The notes under the pieces are model-generated. The model saw only the letters and a list, made by a program, of their open reading frames with translations. It was not told where the DNA came from and ran no database searches. Position numbers and translations under genes: made by a program. A stretch of 64,000 nt of DNA from Dermatemys mawii (taxonomy: Eukaryota > Chordata > Testudines > Dermatemydidae): the NCBI GenBank assembly GCA_007922305.1, contig ML677366.1, positions 13,048,910-13,112,909 of the forward strand, written 5' to 3'. Of this stretch, positions 9,897 to 24,299 are shown in pieces. The number at the start of each line of letters is the position of its first letter. The stretch's first letter is position 1.

Positions 9897-9902
9897 AATA
9901 AA
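9897..9902 (+). terminator. MRPS11 poly(A) signal
   Basis: AATAAA lies 214 bp after the stop codon, followed by a T-rich stretch (TTTTAATCTTTG), fitting a short 3' UTR and cleavage near 9915-9925. Confidence 0.8.
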
Positions 9903-9929
9903 TTAAAATGTTTTAATCTTTGCGACGAC

Positions 9930-10735
9930 CATGTCTACTGGCTTCCTGGAAGCATTTTGGATTATTCTTCTCTCAGCTGCTGTTTTCTTCCTGTCACTGC
10001 TATTCGTGGCTCTTGACAAATCCAGGTGCTGCTACTCTTGTCATTAGGAAGGGGCTCTCTTGCAATGAATGGCAGATTTTTCTCATCTCCCTTTTACCCA
10101 AACACAGAGATTTGGAAGCTGGAAGTGGAGAACTTTTTCTCCCCATCTAGCTTTCAAAGGGTGATGTTCTCACCAGAGCCCAGCACTGCTATGTGAGAGG
10201 GATGAGGAACAGCCAGCTCTTCTAGCTGCACTGAGTGGAGGAATCTGAAGTCATTGTGGCTGCAGGTTTGTTTTGTTGCTTCATTTTGCTTTAGCTGCAG
10301 TTGGCTTATTGGTGGTATTTACTAACAGAAAACCCCAGTTCTGCTGAAGCAGGAGTCTTGCCAGCTTTGATCTACAGCATCATTGCTGTGACTGTGCCAA
10401 CTCCATCGATAGCTAGTACTGTGAAATGCACATACCATCACTGGTGCATTTTCCCCACCTATTACTGCATACTGTATTTTCAGTCCTGTCTCTGTCATGC
10501 CAGCTGCACGTGCTGTGCCAGAGTTCGAAGGGAGAGGGTAAGGAAGGAATTAGGAGGCCTGAGGAACAACCAAATGCTGCCCAAGAGGTTTAAAATGCTA
10601 GGCCAGGCCAATGCTGCCCTTGGCTAGAGGCAGGCATAAGCCAGGACCTATCTGCCTGGAACATACCTGCTATTTGCTTTCACCTATTTCAGCTCCACCC
10701 AAGGAGAGAGTCTCGTAGGCTAAGACGACGAGGAG
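9930..10735. other. Intergenic sequence after MRPS11, nothing recognised
   Basis: I see no gene, RNA or bounded repeat. Open frames here are short and lack family features. Confidence 0.5.
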
Positions 10736-10738
10736 TCT

Positions 10739-10876
10739 TCCACTCCATGCATCTGATGAAGTGGGTTTTAGCCCACAAAAGCTTATGCCCAAATAAATTT
10801 GTTAGTTTCTAAGGTGCCACAAGGACTTCTCATTGTTTTTGCCGATACAGACTAACACAGCTACCATCCTGAAACC
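10739..10876 (+). mobile_element. Penelope-like element 3' end fragment
   Basis: CATGCATCTGATGAAGTGGG, TTTTAGCCCACAAAAGCTTA and CAGACTAACACAGCTACC resemble the 3' tail of the Penelope-like copy at 37366-38875, which has CATCTGACGAAGTGGG, TTAGCCC and AGACTAACACGGCTACC. It is a truncated tail without coding capacity. Confidence 0.65.
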
Positions 10877-13800
10877 TGTCATAGGCTGAGGGCATTCTGG
10901 AGTGTGAAAGAGAGAACTGAGGAAGGTGACTCTTCCTGGCTGAGGGAAGTTTTGCTGATTTGCCACCTCCAGCTCCAAGAGGAGGCCAAGAGGAACAGAA
11001 AGATGCATTGGTTACATGTCCCAAACACTGGGCAGGTACTTCACCTCTGTCATGATGTTAATGAGTACAAAATCTCCTTTGGTCCATCTGCCAGATCTAG
11101 CACAAACCCAGGCTTCTCTGTTCCATTATTTCTCTTTTCTTTTGCTTCCTCTTTAGTTTCTCAAACAGTGTAATTAATTATTCTCTTCTCCTTTAAAGAG
11201 AGAGGGTGCCATAGCAACAAGGCAATGTTTAACTCCTTCATGAGTTTTGAAAAGTGCAGCAATCTAATGAAATCAGACTGTTTAGAGGAACCAGTTGGGC
11301 TACATTTAACCAATGACAGTAAAACAAGGCTTGAATTACTCCTACCTCATTCCAGCTCTGTGTATGCGAACTTGGGCAAAGGGGAAGTTGTTTTAAAGTA
11401 GGGGAAAGTCCCTTTACAATTCACAAGGAAAGGCTGCAAGGTGGGGGAGAGAAGTTCTTTCCTGCAGGCTCACCATTGATTTGATTTAATCACTCAAAAA
11501 GGCAGGAGAGTTTTCCCCCTAGCCCGAGGAAGGGGGTTTCTGAGTTTCTGCTGACTTCCAGCATCTCCGCCTGGACCGTGTTTGGGTCAGTTATAGACCT
11601 TGTAGAAAAATATTAACCACATGCTTCATTAATGGCCAGGGAGAGCGTACATGGAGATGTGGGTAAAGCTAGAGCATTTTTAGTGCTTAGTTCAGCAAGT
11701 AGTCATGGGAACTTAGCAGTGTCCCAGAACATGCACATTCACTATCCAGCAAAAAACTGGCATGGTTCTAAACAGGTGCATGTCTGAGCATTGCTGAACA
11801 GACACAAGCATTGATAAAGATATTTTATGTATTATGGAGCAAACTAAATTGTCACTCTTGACTATAAGTAGCTTTATGTGCTGCTCAATCCAATGCTACT
11901 GTGAGCACCACTGGGGCAGCAAGAAGTGCTTCTAAGTGTAAATGGTAGAAGAGAGTGAAAAATAGCAAGTACTGTGGGGAGGTCTTATTTCTGAGTCTCA
12001 CACTCATCACATATACCCTCTGTAGGTCAAAACCAAATCTAGAGTAAATCTTGGCCTTTCTCATTCTAGCAATTATGAAGACGGGGGGAGGGGAGCTTTT
12101 AACACGGTTCATTGCTCAGCATTTGTGAAAGACACATGAATCCAACAAACCCTCTGCGCTGTATACACAGTAAAGAAGTTTCTCATCTCTTCTCCACTGT
12201 TCTGTCTTGCCCCATTGCCTGTCTCTCTCTTTTCCTATCCAATATTGATGTTTGCCTAGCTCTCTCAGGATCCCTGTGTGCCTGGCATTACCTTTCCATC
12301 TGTTCATTAGCTGGCCATATAGAACATCTTGACATGTTTGCTTCTCTTCCAATCCCCCAGCTCAGCATAATCTTCATGGGCTTGCAAACAAATGCATCAA
12401 CTACAGAGCTTGTTTGTGAAATCAAATCCACCACATCCGCCTTTTCTCTTTGACTTTGCTGCTGAAAAACGGACAGTCTGAGCCCAGGCCAATCGCTCAT
12501 AAACTGTGAGGGGAAGAGCAGGGGAGCTTCACACTGCTGCAGCTTTAAACCCTCTTTGTTCTGCAAAGTCTTGCCCGTGTTGCAGCTTTTAGCCCTGGGG
12601 AAGAGCATGACTGCATCCAAACTGGACTCTTACTCCCCTTTTGTGGGTCAATGACCTTCAACCACTGTCCTGCAGATGAAAGTCTGCTGCAGATCTTTTA
12701 GTGCCGTGTGCTCAGTTGTGCCCTTTGTTGGCTACAAATGGACCCCAACAGCACTTAATTACAAGATTTCTTTACAATTCAGTTTCAACTGTTAATTAAA
12801 ACCCAATTTGAGTCCACCACCAGGATTTACAAGTTTTAATTGCTTTCTCTGGTGCTTGGGTGATGTATAGTTCCGTGATGGCTTGCTTAGCTGCTCCTCT
12901 ATCGTGTGCAGCACCATTTGGTCCTAGTATTTTTGTACTGGTCAGACTCTTTAGCCCATTTGACTTCTCTCCTCTCAGGAGTTTTCTGTTTGCCCTGCTG
13001 CTCGCTTGGCACAGGTAGGCGTCTCACTTTCTTGCTTTGCTAACTTTCAGCCTATCATTGTCGCTTCCACTTCATGACTCAAGGCTGCTCAGGCAGGCCT
13101 TTTGAACACAAGCTGTTTCGTCTATTTCCGAGGACAAAGCTCCGCTCTTCTTTCCTATCATGGCACAAACTTAGGCTCTATTTTACCCTTTCTTTTAAAC
13201 TAGAACATATCCAGATTCCTATGGTGGGGGATCAAAATAGGTAAGTCATTTATGACTACCCTGCTAATTAATATGAATTTACAGTATGGAATGTAGACGT
13301 TGCCGTACTGCCTCAGGTGGTTAATCCTGCTAATGTTATCCTGTGTCTAGTAGGGGCCAATACCTGGGACTAGATTAACAAGGGGGATTTAGGCAGTGCA
13401 ATGGCCATGCCCAACTTTTAGCTGCCATGTTCTCTAGTGGAATTCATAAGCCTGAGTTGGGTGCCTACATCCTACCCTCAAGGGAGTTAGGTGCCTATCT
13501 TTCTCTGCCAGAGGCATACCCCTTCCTCCACTCAGGAATCTCAGCTCATTTTACTGGAGTTGGTGCCTAAACTAGGTCAGAACTTCCTTGCAAAAAGAAA
13601 AAAAAAAATGATGATGATAGTGGCACTCCTGTACCCTCCCCCATTGCTATAGCCCAGGGGCAGGGGCATTCCCCTTGGAGATGGGAGACATGCATTCAAG
13701 GCCCTGTTTCTGAATCAGGCCAAATGGGAATTTGAACCTGGAGCTCCCACATAAGCAGTGAGTGTTCTGATCCCTGGGCTATAGAACAAAAAGGGGCACC

Positions 13801-16800
13801 ATCACCTTTTTGGTGCAGAGAGCACACGTAGTGGATCAGGCAAGACAGGACCAGGGAAATGGCTAGATTCTCAATCCTACTTGGGCTGAGGTGTGAGCCT
13901 GGCATGAAGCAGCTCAGCAATGTCAAGTACATTAGTACAAGATAGCTTTCTGCATGCTCACTAGCTTGAAGTTAGGTTGGACCACAGGATCAAAGTCTAC
14001 CTTGTGCATCTATGCCTGGTGCTTTGAACGAAAGCCACAAAAACTCATCCCTCACAGTGCACTGCTGTATGTGGGGGAACCCCCTTTCTAGCCCCTGCGC
14101 CAAGCTCCACGCTGGAGCGATGGTCATCCTTGTTTGCTGAACCAGTGACTCACTCTTTCCTTTGTAGTTTAACTGTAAATGGTTGTTGGTGATAAGTCAG
14201 GTGCCTAGTTCCTTTGTGTGTTTCAATTGAACCCTTAATCAAATGATGCTGATGTCCTTTAAGAGCTGAAACTAAGTGCAAGTGAGGAGGAGAAGAGGGG
14301 AGAGCTTCCGGTGCCAATAAACTGCAGTAGCTGGGGTGGTTTACTTCAGCCCAGTGTCTGCATGTGGAAGGGCTTCTGCTTAGTTTTCCCACACTGCCCC
14401 CAGGGGGAATGTTTGTAACCAGAAATCATCCTCAGGAGCACTGTAGTGGAATTACACTCCTTTACATTGGCAAGGTGGTAGTAGCCCAAAATCATGTTCT
14501 GTTATGGGAGGGTAAAGCAAATTAACTCCATGATTGGACATTTCTAACTAAGAATCCTTATGAACTCCCCTAAAGGGTGAAGGGGATCCAAATGAGGTCA
14601 TGCTTCTGCCCTTCCTATGCACTGAGACTTTTAGTATAAATATTTTGCAGTCTGCAAACAAATCATTGATACCATCCCAGCTCAAGACTCTACCTTGGCC
14701 ATCTCTCTTCCTTGCCTACTTACCTCTCCAGGTTCTTAGCGTGCAACCTCTCAGGCCAAATTAGGTCAAGGATCTTCAGATTGTTTTCTTGCTTTCTTAA
14801 TGCTCTCCACTTCTCAGGAAGAGGCTCAGGCATTAATTGGCACTCAACAGCAGTGAATGCTTGGAGGTTTTGCTTTTCAGCTAGCTAATAGTATCCAAGT
14901 TCCTGAGATAATGGTGGGGGTTGTCAGCACATTTTTTTTGAGGAGGGGGTTCCAAGAGAAGTAGGCAGACCATGGCTATTTTCATTTTTCTTTTGCTGAT
15001 CAAGCTCCCGCTGGGCAGCTAAACAACAGCTGGTGAGAAAACTGAGCAACAGTGCAGGAGGAAACACTGTGTTCTCAGCCCTCCTGTAAAAGCAGCAGCA
15101 AAGCTCTCCTGTCCCTCTGACCCATCCCCCTCACCTTTTGTTTCTCAGATGCTCATGATTCTTCCCTCACTGGGCCCCACATCTGCTGAGTGCTGGAGAG
15201 TCTGCATGTGCTCACGCTATCTGAACTGAAATCTTGCACCAGGTGGAAAGCCCCAGTAACTCTTCCCCTAGGCCCAGGCCAAATGAGGCTGTTCTGGGGA
15301 GTAGTTAATGTAATCAGTTTAGAGCTACTGTTCTGGAGGAAGTAGCCAGAGCAAACACATGGGGCAGGGGACTGAATGCTAAGCAAAGATGAAGGGAATG
15401 AAACAGGAGCAGCTCAGTAAGAGCAAAGTCCAGAAACTGAGTGGTTATATTGCGCTGTAGCTCAGGCTGGAGACGTCAGCATTACCAAGTGTCTGGCTGT
15501 ACGAGCAGGGACCACTGCAGCAGTAACTGTACTCTAAGGATTTACAGCTATTCAGATGACTCACTCCCCTCCCCTAGCAGGGAAGAACCCTGCTCTGCCA
15601 GTTCTCATCCCTCCCATTACCCAAAAAAGCAGCTGGGAGTTTCCATGCACCCCTGCTGTTAACATGAAGAGTCCATGAGGAGTATTCACTTAGCTGCCTT
15701 TAATACTGGCCTGACCATCCCATTGGGAATTGACTCCCAACTTGCTCCTCTTTAGTAAATTTTAATTTCTCTATGTGGAAATGACACCCCTCAGAAAGAA
15801 AACCTTTCCTTTCCCTCCCGCTCTGGTTCTGAAATGCCCCCTGGGTCTGGCCACGGGAAAGCTCCAGGAGTACATCCGTGAGGCTCTCTCTGCCTGTGCT
15901 TGTCTTTAGAGAGAGGGATTCTTTGTCAGCATGAGAGACTGCAGGAGCAGCAGTCCACCAGTGAGTTCCCCCAAAGGTGCTGCTGAGTTGGGCTGCTATG
16001 CACAGATCCCTATTTTAGAGCGAGACAATATCAGAGCAAGTGCAGAAGTTGCACTATCTCCCCAGGTAGGATTCTGATTGGCAAAGCCAAAGTGAAAAAC
16101 AGGAAGGGCCTGGGTTCATGTCCTGCATTTGTCCAAAACCATTTGGATAACAGCTTCACTACTGGCCCATTTTAATCACACGTCCTTGTTTCCTCCACTA
16201 ATTACCCTGTCCGAGAACAGGCTGCGTTTCCCACAGCAGACTGGACTCGGTGTCGCATAAGAAAAACAGAGCCGAGCAAGAGCCACGCTCGCAGCCCTCA
16301 TCAGTCCCTCTGGCAGGTCCCCGGCTGAAGTGGTGAAAGATGATTCTAATCTTTTCCTATTCCTGCCCTGAGGTGAGCAACTTTCTCCAGTCATTGTCAG
16401 GAATAGCCCTCATGCCACCCATTGCACAAACCTGGACTCTGGCCTTCATTTGCTCCTGCATCACAGAAGCAGATGACAGATTTACTGAGCAGTCAGGACC
16501 ACACTGCCCAAGTCTAGAAAACAACAGTCAGACTCAACTCTAGTGCCAGCCCCCAATGCATTTCTCCTTATTCCAGGTAGGGAGGGGGAAGAACAGGTGC
16601 AGCTTCTGTCCCTACCCCACCCTCCAACAGTCATGGTTGCACCCAAAATGCTTTGTCCTTGGGCCTGTTGGTAAAGAGGCTGTTTAGTGCCAACCATGAG
16701 AGCCACACTGACATTCTCCACTTACCCACAGAACCGTAGCCAGCTGGCCAGCTGCAAACAAAGCTCCCTTCCTAATAGGCCTGACCAGCAGCAGCCAGTC

Positions 16801-19800
16801 CATCTTTGCCCCTTGCTGAGATTGCCGCCCTGTGTGCTGGTGTTTGGTGTCATATGGGCACCTCTGCAGCAGGAAGTGAACACTGTCAGGCCCAACTCAT
16901 TCCTCAGGTGTCAGTGAATGACCACTGGAGGGTAGGAATAAGCACAACTGGGTTAAACAGGCCCTCTAGAAGATAAACGCTTCCAGCGCCCTGCTTCTGA
17001 GCCAGCCAGGCCCTCATATAGACGCCTCTTTAACTTAAAAAGTATTTTGGAAGAAGCAGGTGCAGGCAGAATAAAATCCCTATTCTCCCAAATGATGGTC
17101 ATTCAAGGTTGGAAGAGCGGGGAGGGCTAGACGAGATTCACAGCAGTCAACATGGGTACATAGAATTGCAGCTTTAAAAGAAAATAATCTCTTGGCCCTA
17201 GGCTATAACTAGCTTTAAAAGTACTTTCAGTCCTTCAGGTCAGTCTCACCTTTCCCTTAATCAGCACAGGATGAGCCGAGAGACGACAGACTAGATGAGG
17301 GGCTGGAAAGCAGAGCTGTTTGGCTGCCAAGAGCGACTTTCCTTCTCCCTCCCAACATGCACACATTTGAGCCAAAAAATGGAATTAATTCCTGTGACTG
17401 TCCCTTGCTTTTATCAGTGCTCTGCATGCACTAGCTGGGAGGGAGACAGTGCCCAGCTAGCTCTCTACCGCTGTCAGCATGTCTAACCTGGTTGGACGCT
17501 GGACTGAACATCTAGTTAGAAAATGGAATAAGCAGCACTGAAAACCTACCCCCAGGGTAGGGAAGAAAATGGGAAAGAGGGACCAAGAGCGCGAGCCTGA
17601 GGCCTACCCTGCAGGTGACACTAGCTCCTAACCCCCTCATAGAAAGTATTGGCACGAGCGTAGTTCCAGCAGCGGTTCTTTGGCCATTGTGAACGGAGTT
17701 TGTCGTAAGAGCCTGCTCCAGGCTTGTGAGAAGCTTGGTGCTAGCCAGCCCTGGAGACATTTCTCAGATGTCCCTGCCCAGGTTGCGCGGAGTAGCAGGT
17801 TCGGTTGAGCCTGCTGTCATCTAGCTCAGGCTGCTGCATCCCGCCCTGGGGAGGCTTAAGGAGGACAGGGGCCTTGCCCAGACTCTGGGCTGAAGGGTGG
17901 GAAATGACCTCAGCCACGTGCAGAGCATCCATGTGCGCTGCTGCAGCCTCCCCCGCAAACAGGAGAGCCCAGGCTGTTTGCTGGCCGCTCTTTCCTCTCC
18001 CAGCGGTTGTTTTAACTGGGTTTTGTTGCCCTGTGTCGAGGACGTTACCATGTTGATAGCTGCTTTTGCGGCCTGTCTCTCCTGGTTGTCATGGTTACAG
18101 TGATTAGCAAGAGCTCAATTCCGAGATGGGGGAAGGGTAAAAGCTGCATCTCCCCGTCTGCTCTCCAAGGGCAGCAGGTACATCTAATCCCAGCGTTGCT
18201 CCGGTTTCTGCCTTTGACTGCACCAAGGAGCTATCAAATGACCAGCTCCATGACTGTGAGCGTTGCTCAGAGGGGATGCAGTACTCAGCCAACTACTCCT
18301 ATTAACACTCTAAATCAAATCTGACCAGGGCTGGCAGACAGGTATCTCTCGAGATGGCCGGGTCACCTCCTCCCACCTCTCACTTGGTTATATTTGTTCA
18401 GTTCCAGCCCAGCTTCACCCTTTCCCCTCGCCCATCATTCCTGCTTTCTCACTGGTGAGAAACCCACTGAGGATGAGCTACTTGCAGGCCAGCCTGGGTA
18501 CAGCAGTATGTCTGCACATCCCTTGAACACCTTCTGACCCGAGTGCGGCTGTTCACATGCCTCAAGCATACCACCGAACTCCACGTGTCATGCACTCACA
18601 CTTAGCTGCAGGCTCGCCTCCCTATCACTCCTTCCAGGCACAGGCTCGGAAAATGCAAGCAGCCATTCCCATTGCTTTGAAGGGCGCCTGATTGTTCCTT
18701 CCTCACACAGCCACACTGAAGCCAGGGAGCTTTGTGTCATAAGGAATGGAGAACAGGGCTCAGAGTGAGTTAGGGTTTGTTGTCTCCTATTGCTACTTCG
18801 CCTTGTAGCCAAGGCCTATAGCTGCCCCAGCGAGGCTGGGGGAAGAGAGATATGGCAGGTGAAAGGGGAAGGAGTCCCCAAGAGGGGCTTGATTCCCAGG
18901 GTAGTCTCGAGTTGGGAAGTCTGAAGGTGTGGGTCCTTCATGCAAAAGCCAAACGGTGTGTGCCTGTGAAGGGTTCCACTTCCTTAAGATTCCTCTCTCA
19001 TTGCACCAACCTACAGCTGGCACATAACGAAGGCACTTGAAGAGCTCCAGACGGAGGAACAGGGATAGTTGCTACTAAGTATGTTACTGGTTAAAAATTA
19101 ACAGCTTCTGTTAAATTCAGTTGATCCTTGTAAATTAGCAACCCAACAAAAAAAGCTTCCACTTCTAAGGCCAGTGACTCCAAGCATCAGCCTCCACCTG
19201 TCAAGTCAGACTGCCCCACTAGGGTACAGGGAGGGTGTTAAGATTCCCTCTAGCTTCACACAGCCTCATCTCAGTTTCCACAAGATGTTCCCCAGCCCCA
19301 ATGACTGGCATCCAGGCCCTCTGGATCTCCTAAACCACCCATGGATTCTCTCTCTGGTCTCCTCTCTAAGCTTAAGTAGGTTCTGCTAAGCTCACTGAGC
19401 AGCTGGCAATAGTCTGTCTCCCCACCCACAGTGCATGAATAAACTTTTCCCTGAATTCCTCAGTGCACTTGGCATTCAAGTCACTGCAAAGCAGATGGCA
19501 ATTTTGTCAGGCGGATGAACTGCAGGAAACAGAAGATGTTTTAAGAGAGGATTTCACCAGCTGCCAGAGTGAGAAAACAAAAGGGAAGACACTGGAAGAA
19601 CAGCCAAACCATGCAGAGATGCAAAAGAAGTCTACCAGCTGCAGCTATCTGGAAGCCAGCTCTTTAGGGCATGCCTGTACCCACCACAAGACACAGAAAA
19701 GCTTCCAAGCCTGCCATCTCCGAGGTTCAAAGCAACAGAGCCAACACGCTAACATAGCATTATGTATAGATTCAAAACATGACACTGTAGGACCAACAGA

Positions 19801-20390
19801 AGTCTGGATATATGGATTAACATTACTAGCCACCAATGGAGCACAACTAGATGCAGCACAATTCTCTCAGAACTCACTAGCCCTTCTTCATAAGTATAGC
19901 CCCCTACAAACCTACTGCTACACTGCTGGTTACCCATGTCACTATAGTTCTCTGGTTGTTACAGTCTTAAAGCCTGTGTTTTTATCCCATTATATAAGAA
20001 AAACCCTGTGCAATTCAGGATTTTCATATCAGTGTTTCTCTGAATAAAACCAGAACTCATTCTCCGGCATGCCAACTAAAATTCTGCACTGGAACAGACT
20101 CACTCCCAGTTTTGAAGTCAGTCACTTCACATAGCAGCTGGGAGCGTTCTAGAGTTAAGAAATCTGCACAAGAGGTTACTTTGTACAACTCACCAGAGCA
20201 CATGTTTCTGCAGCACAGCAGCAGCAGGAGCTTCTAGCTGTCTCCCTCACTCCATTTCCTTCTTTTAGCCAAACATTTCTCACAATTACTCTGACAAGCG
20301 AACAACATTTAACATGATGCCAAGGAGGCGGAAAGGTATAAGGACACACTAACAACCTGGACCCTAATGTTGCATGAATAACATGAACAC
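10877..20390. other. Intergenic region between the 3' ends of MRPS11 and DET1
   Basis: About 9.5 kb with no recognised gene. Possible old repeat material lies around 13440-13970 (AGGTGCCTATCT-like and TTTGAACCTGGAGCTCCCAC blocks), too weak to delimit. The longest open frame (19463-20047, 194 codons) is discussed in the findings. No tRNA or rRNA was seen. Confidence 0.5.
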
Positions 20391-20394
20391 ACGA

Positions 20395-20400
20395 TTTATT
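20395..20400 (-). terminator. Candidate distal DET1 poly(A) signal
   Basis: TTTATT on the plus strand is AATAAA on the DET1 strand. It would give a 3' UTR of about 4.7 kb. Another AATAAA on this strand lies near 21788. The choice is not supported by transcript data. Confidence 0.3.
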
Positions 20401-22139
20401 GATTACAAAACATTTTCTACATTCACTCGTCTAAATAATAAAAAAACATTTAGCAGATGCAATCCTGGTTTCATTAGACCTCGGTGACATCTACCCCTTT
20501 CCCCCTGGAGTGAAAAGGTTCCATAGACGGGTGTGGTGGAAGAGGAAAAACAGCAAGGATCTGAAAAAAAGTTGCAGAAAGTCACAAACCTGTATTTTCC
20601 CCATGTCAGAAAAGTCCTAAACAAGCCTACCAGATACACTGGAGATCATGTGAACAAGGAAGCTACCATAATTATACTGGGACTGCAAGAGAGCAAAGCC
20701 AAGGAAGAGGACAGAAATGGTGGAAAAGAAGTCAGTGCTTGAAGGTTAACTGAAAGGAGTCTTAAGAAGAGATCTACCTTTAGATGAATACATAGATGTA
20801 CATACGGCTGCATTTTTGAGCCCACAATGACTTCTATAGCTTGTCACTTAATACAGCTATATATAATCCTCACCCAACTGACCCAATCTTATTTTGATTG
20901 TCTGCCTGATCAAAGATGGCTGAAATCACAGAAAGCATAAAATAGATCCATTGTTAACCAACACACAGTCTTTTCAAGGCATGAATTTTCCTGCCAGTTA
21001 GTTCAGAACTGAACTGAATTGAGGAGTGCTCAGTGCCAAAGAGCTTCCGTGGGGTCATTCTGACACAAAGCTCAAGAGAAGCTGTACAATAAAGATCCCT
21101 ACACACCACAGAGGGAAAGCGCTCAGGAAGTCAAGTTATTGGCCTCTCTGGTGCTCTCCTGCTTTAGACTGAGTATGGAGGTGTTGCTATTGAGTACCCA
21201 AGTGCAGCAGAGCAGCGAGAAATCCAAAGCTGTGGAGCCTCAGATCAGGCCCATTTGTGCATTGGCAGCCACTGTTCAAGCTCAGAAGAGGCACATTCCA
21301 CCTGGGAGGACCAGGCAATAAAAAAACCTGCAAAAATCCAAACAAAACCCACCAGTACTTTTGACCCACACTAAAAAGTATTGGTGACAGCCCTGCAAAG
21401 CCACCCACATTGGCTTAACTTTCATGTTAATGTCTCAGGAGAGGAGATAAAATAGCCCTAGGGACAGGAAGAAGGAAAAAATCCGTGTTCACAAATGGGG
21501 CTCGCAGCTTGAACACCAAAGCATGAGAGAGAAGAGTGTCTCACCTTTGCCATTAGCTCACACCATTGTCCATACAAACGAGTCAGTAGGAGCATCTTAA
21601 CCACTCTAAGGTGAAACTTCAGCACAATGAATTAATACCCTAGACTTTATGCAGATCCGCCTACGCATACAGATCATGACTCCTCAAGACAAATGCACCC
21701 TGTTTTTTCTTCATGAAAGTTTCCACTGATATCTGGTAGGAGATTTTGGAAAGAGAATACAAGTCAGACTCATGAAACGAGTTCTTGTTTATTCTGGTAT
21801 TTATCTTGTGTTGTGAACAAGTTCTCATCCTAACCTAGTAAAAATATTAGGTAGAAAATATATGTCCCACCCCTACTCCTGCACTTCTTGTTTCTTAACT
21901 AAAAGAATCAAAATTTCAAACATGACAATGAGACAGGCTTTTCTTTCAACACACTCCTGTGGTAACATTAATCCTTTACTGCAAATACAAAATGTGGCAG
22001 TCACTGCCACAGAATCTACAGTGCTGCACCACGGCAGTTCATACCCCTCACAACCGTCAATCTGTTCCTCCAGAAACACATTAAAACAATATTTAGCACT
22101 CATCTGATTCTTTCAGTTCTTGGGATGAAAAGTAAGTGC

Positions 22140-22265
22140 TTTACAAAAGTGAGTTCACGTCATATTTTAGAGATAAGGAAACTGAGGCAGAGGGAGGGGA
22201 AGTGACTCACCTGAGATTATACAAATTAGTGGGAGAGCTGTGAATATGGTTGTTACTCATACTAC
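22140..22265 (+). repeat. MIR/CORE-like SINE remnant
   Basis: GATAAGGAAACTGAGGCAGAG, GTGACTCACCTGAGATTA and GTGGGAGAGCTG match the well-known MIR-type string (gaggaaactgaggcacagag ... gtgacttgcccaagg ... gcagagctgg). Confidence 0.55.
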
Positions 22266-22839
22266 TTAAAGGAAATGGTATCAGCAGAAAGCTGAGATAT
22301 TGTGAAGCAAGGCTCCACTCCATCTGGAGCTCCAGGGTGAGTGAACGCTAGCGTGTGGTATCAAGGAGTTAATGGGAACTGCTGAGAACTTTTGGGAACG
22401 ACAGAAAAATACATTAACAATGGAAAAGGGTAATGAAGAGTGAACTTTTGGTGAGAGAGAAGCAGATAACTCAGTTATCTATCAGCTACAGTGCCGTTTT
22501 ATCAAGCAGGAGACAATGTGCGAAGACTCCCTGCTCCGAGGTTTAATAGAAAGAGTTTGAGAAACAGATTGTAGGTGAAAGATTCTAAAACCAAGAAATA
22601 GTGTTCTAGGCTGGAGAGGAATGAGACACTACTGCATGCATGTCCTGACACCTCCCTCAGCAAGTGGCCTCCCAACCTGAAGTCATTTGTTACAGCCCCG
22701 AGAAACTTCCCATCAGCACAAATACCCTGGGAAAGACGACAAAGAACTATGTATTCTTGCCCTAGGACTACATTTTGCATAGCCCTTAGCAATCCTGCAT
22801 AGATGCAGGTGGGCTACTGGTTAGAACTGGAAGTCAATT

Positions 22840-22965
22840 CTATATTCAGTTTACACAAGGTTATATGAATTATTTCATCTGAGCCTCAATTTCCCCATCT
22901 GCAAAAATGGCAGCAATACTTTTGTAAGAGTGCTTTAAGATCCTTGTACAAAAACTGCTTTATAG
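22840..22965 (-). repeat. MIR/L2-like remnant, reverse orientation
   Basis: GAGCCTCAATTTCCCCATCT, ATGGCAGCAATACTTTTGTA and GTGCTTTAAGATCCTTG are the complement-strand form of the MIR/L2 core and tail. Confidence 0.5.
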
Positions 22966-24299
22966 TGTTGAGATGGGGATATGTTTGTTTGGGAGGAGAG
23001 AAGAAAGGAAGATAGAGCAAATGAACTACACTGAAGGCTGTAAACAGCCAAAGCACAGGATGGCTCAAAGAATTTGGAGTGGGATGTGGAGCCTGTCACA
23101 TTTAGGTGAAGTATCCAAACCCTGCCCAGATCAATAGTGACAAAAATAAGATTATCTGATGGCTATTCAGTGATGTGTGAGATGAGCTTGTGACCTCAGG
23201 ACTTTCAAAGTGGACAAGTGGCCTCAACATATTATGCCCAACTGGCCTCCTCTTTGGTACCTTCCGCAGATATGAATGGGCTTTCCCTCAAGGACAGTGC
23301 CCTGTCATGGCCCATCAGAGAACAGCAGTCTCCAGTGTCAATCCAGCACTTTGCACCAGCCCTGTGCTTGCCTAAGATGACAACACTCCCTAGCAATATG
23401 CACATTTTTGGTAGGCACAAGTTTCGAGAAAGCCCATGTGCTTCCTTACAGTACAAATGCAGTCAACAATGAAGTGCCCTTCAGATCAAGGCAGGGCCAG
23501 CTTTTTATAAGTCCGCACAAGCTCAGACCCAGAGGCATTTAGGTGCACATCTTCTGCATTCAAGTCTAGCAGCTCATTTTGAAGACACCTCAGACAATGT
23601 AGAAGTCAATCTTGCTTCAAGTGTACAGTGATACACCAGCAAGCTGTGCTTCAATCCCAGGGAGTCACCCCTGGGCACCCCTTGCCACCTCACCTCCAGT
23701 TCTCACAGAAAATAGGGTGGGAAGCAAGAGAGGACAGGCAGCATTAACTCAGCAAAGTCAGACCTTCAGCTACAAGCTCCCAGCACATGAATCCAAGTCT
23801 CCCCTTCTTCCAGTGCAAAATCCAGCCTAGCTGTCCTCTAACTGCAGGGGAAAGGGAAGCACAGCGACAGTCCAGTGCCAAACAGATGCAGACACGCTGG
23901 AATCAGCTCTCTCAGGTCTAACCCTGTTATCCCCTGGTGAGTATAACCTTGCAGCTTGAGGCATCACAGAGTAGCCATGGGAAAGACGAGGATGTCACAA
24001 GTCAGACATTCTCCACATTCATGTACTTGCAGTGCACTGGAGACGGGGCTGGCTCTTTCCCACCCTGCCAGCAGAAGCAGAGTGAGGGAAGAGGACAACA
24101 CATACCCCATGGGACACATTCACGGTCCAGGTAACTCTTCTCCCTAACTGAGGCACCAGAGAGAAAGCTGCTCCCCAGTTCCAAGTCTCTCCCATGCATT
24201 CCTGCTAATAGCTAGCCATGTTCCCACCCTACACAACAGCTCACGCATTAGGCATGCAGACAGCTGTTCTGGTTTCCCTCCCTTGGTACTTGCCACCTT

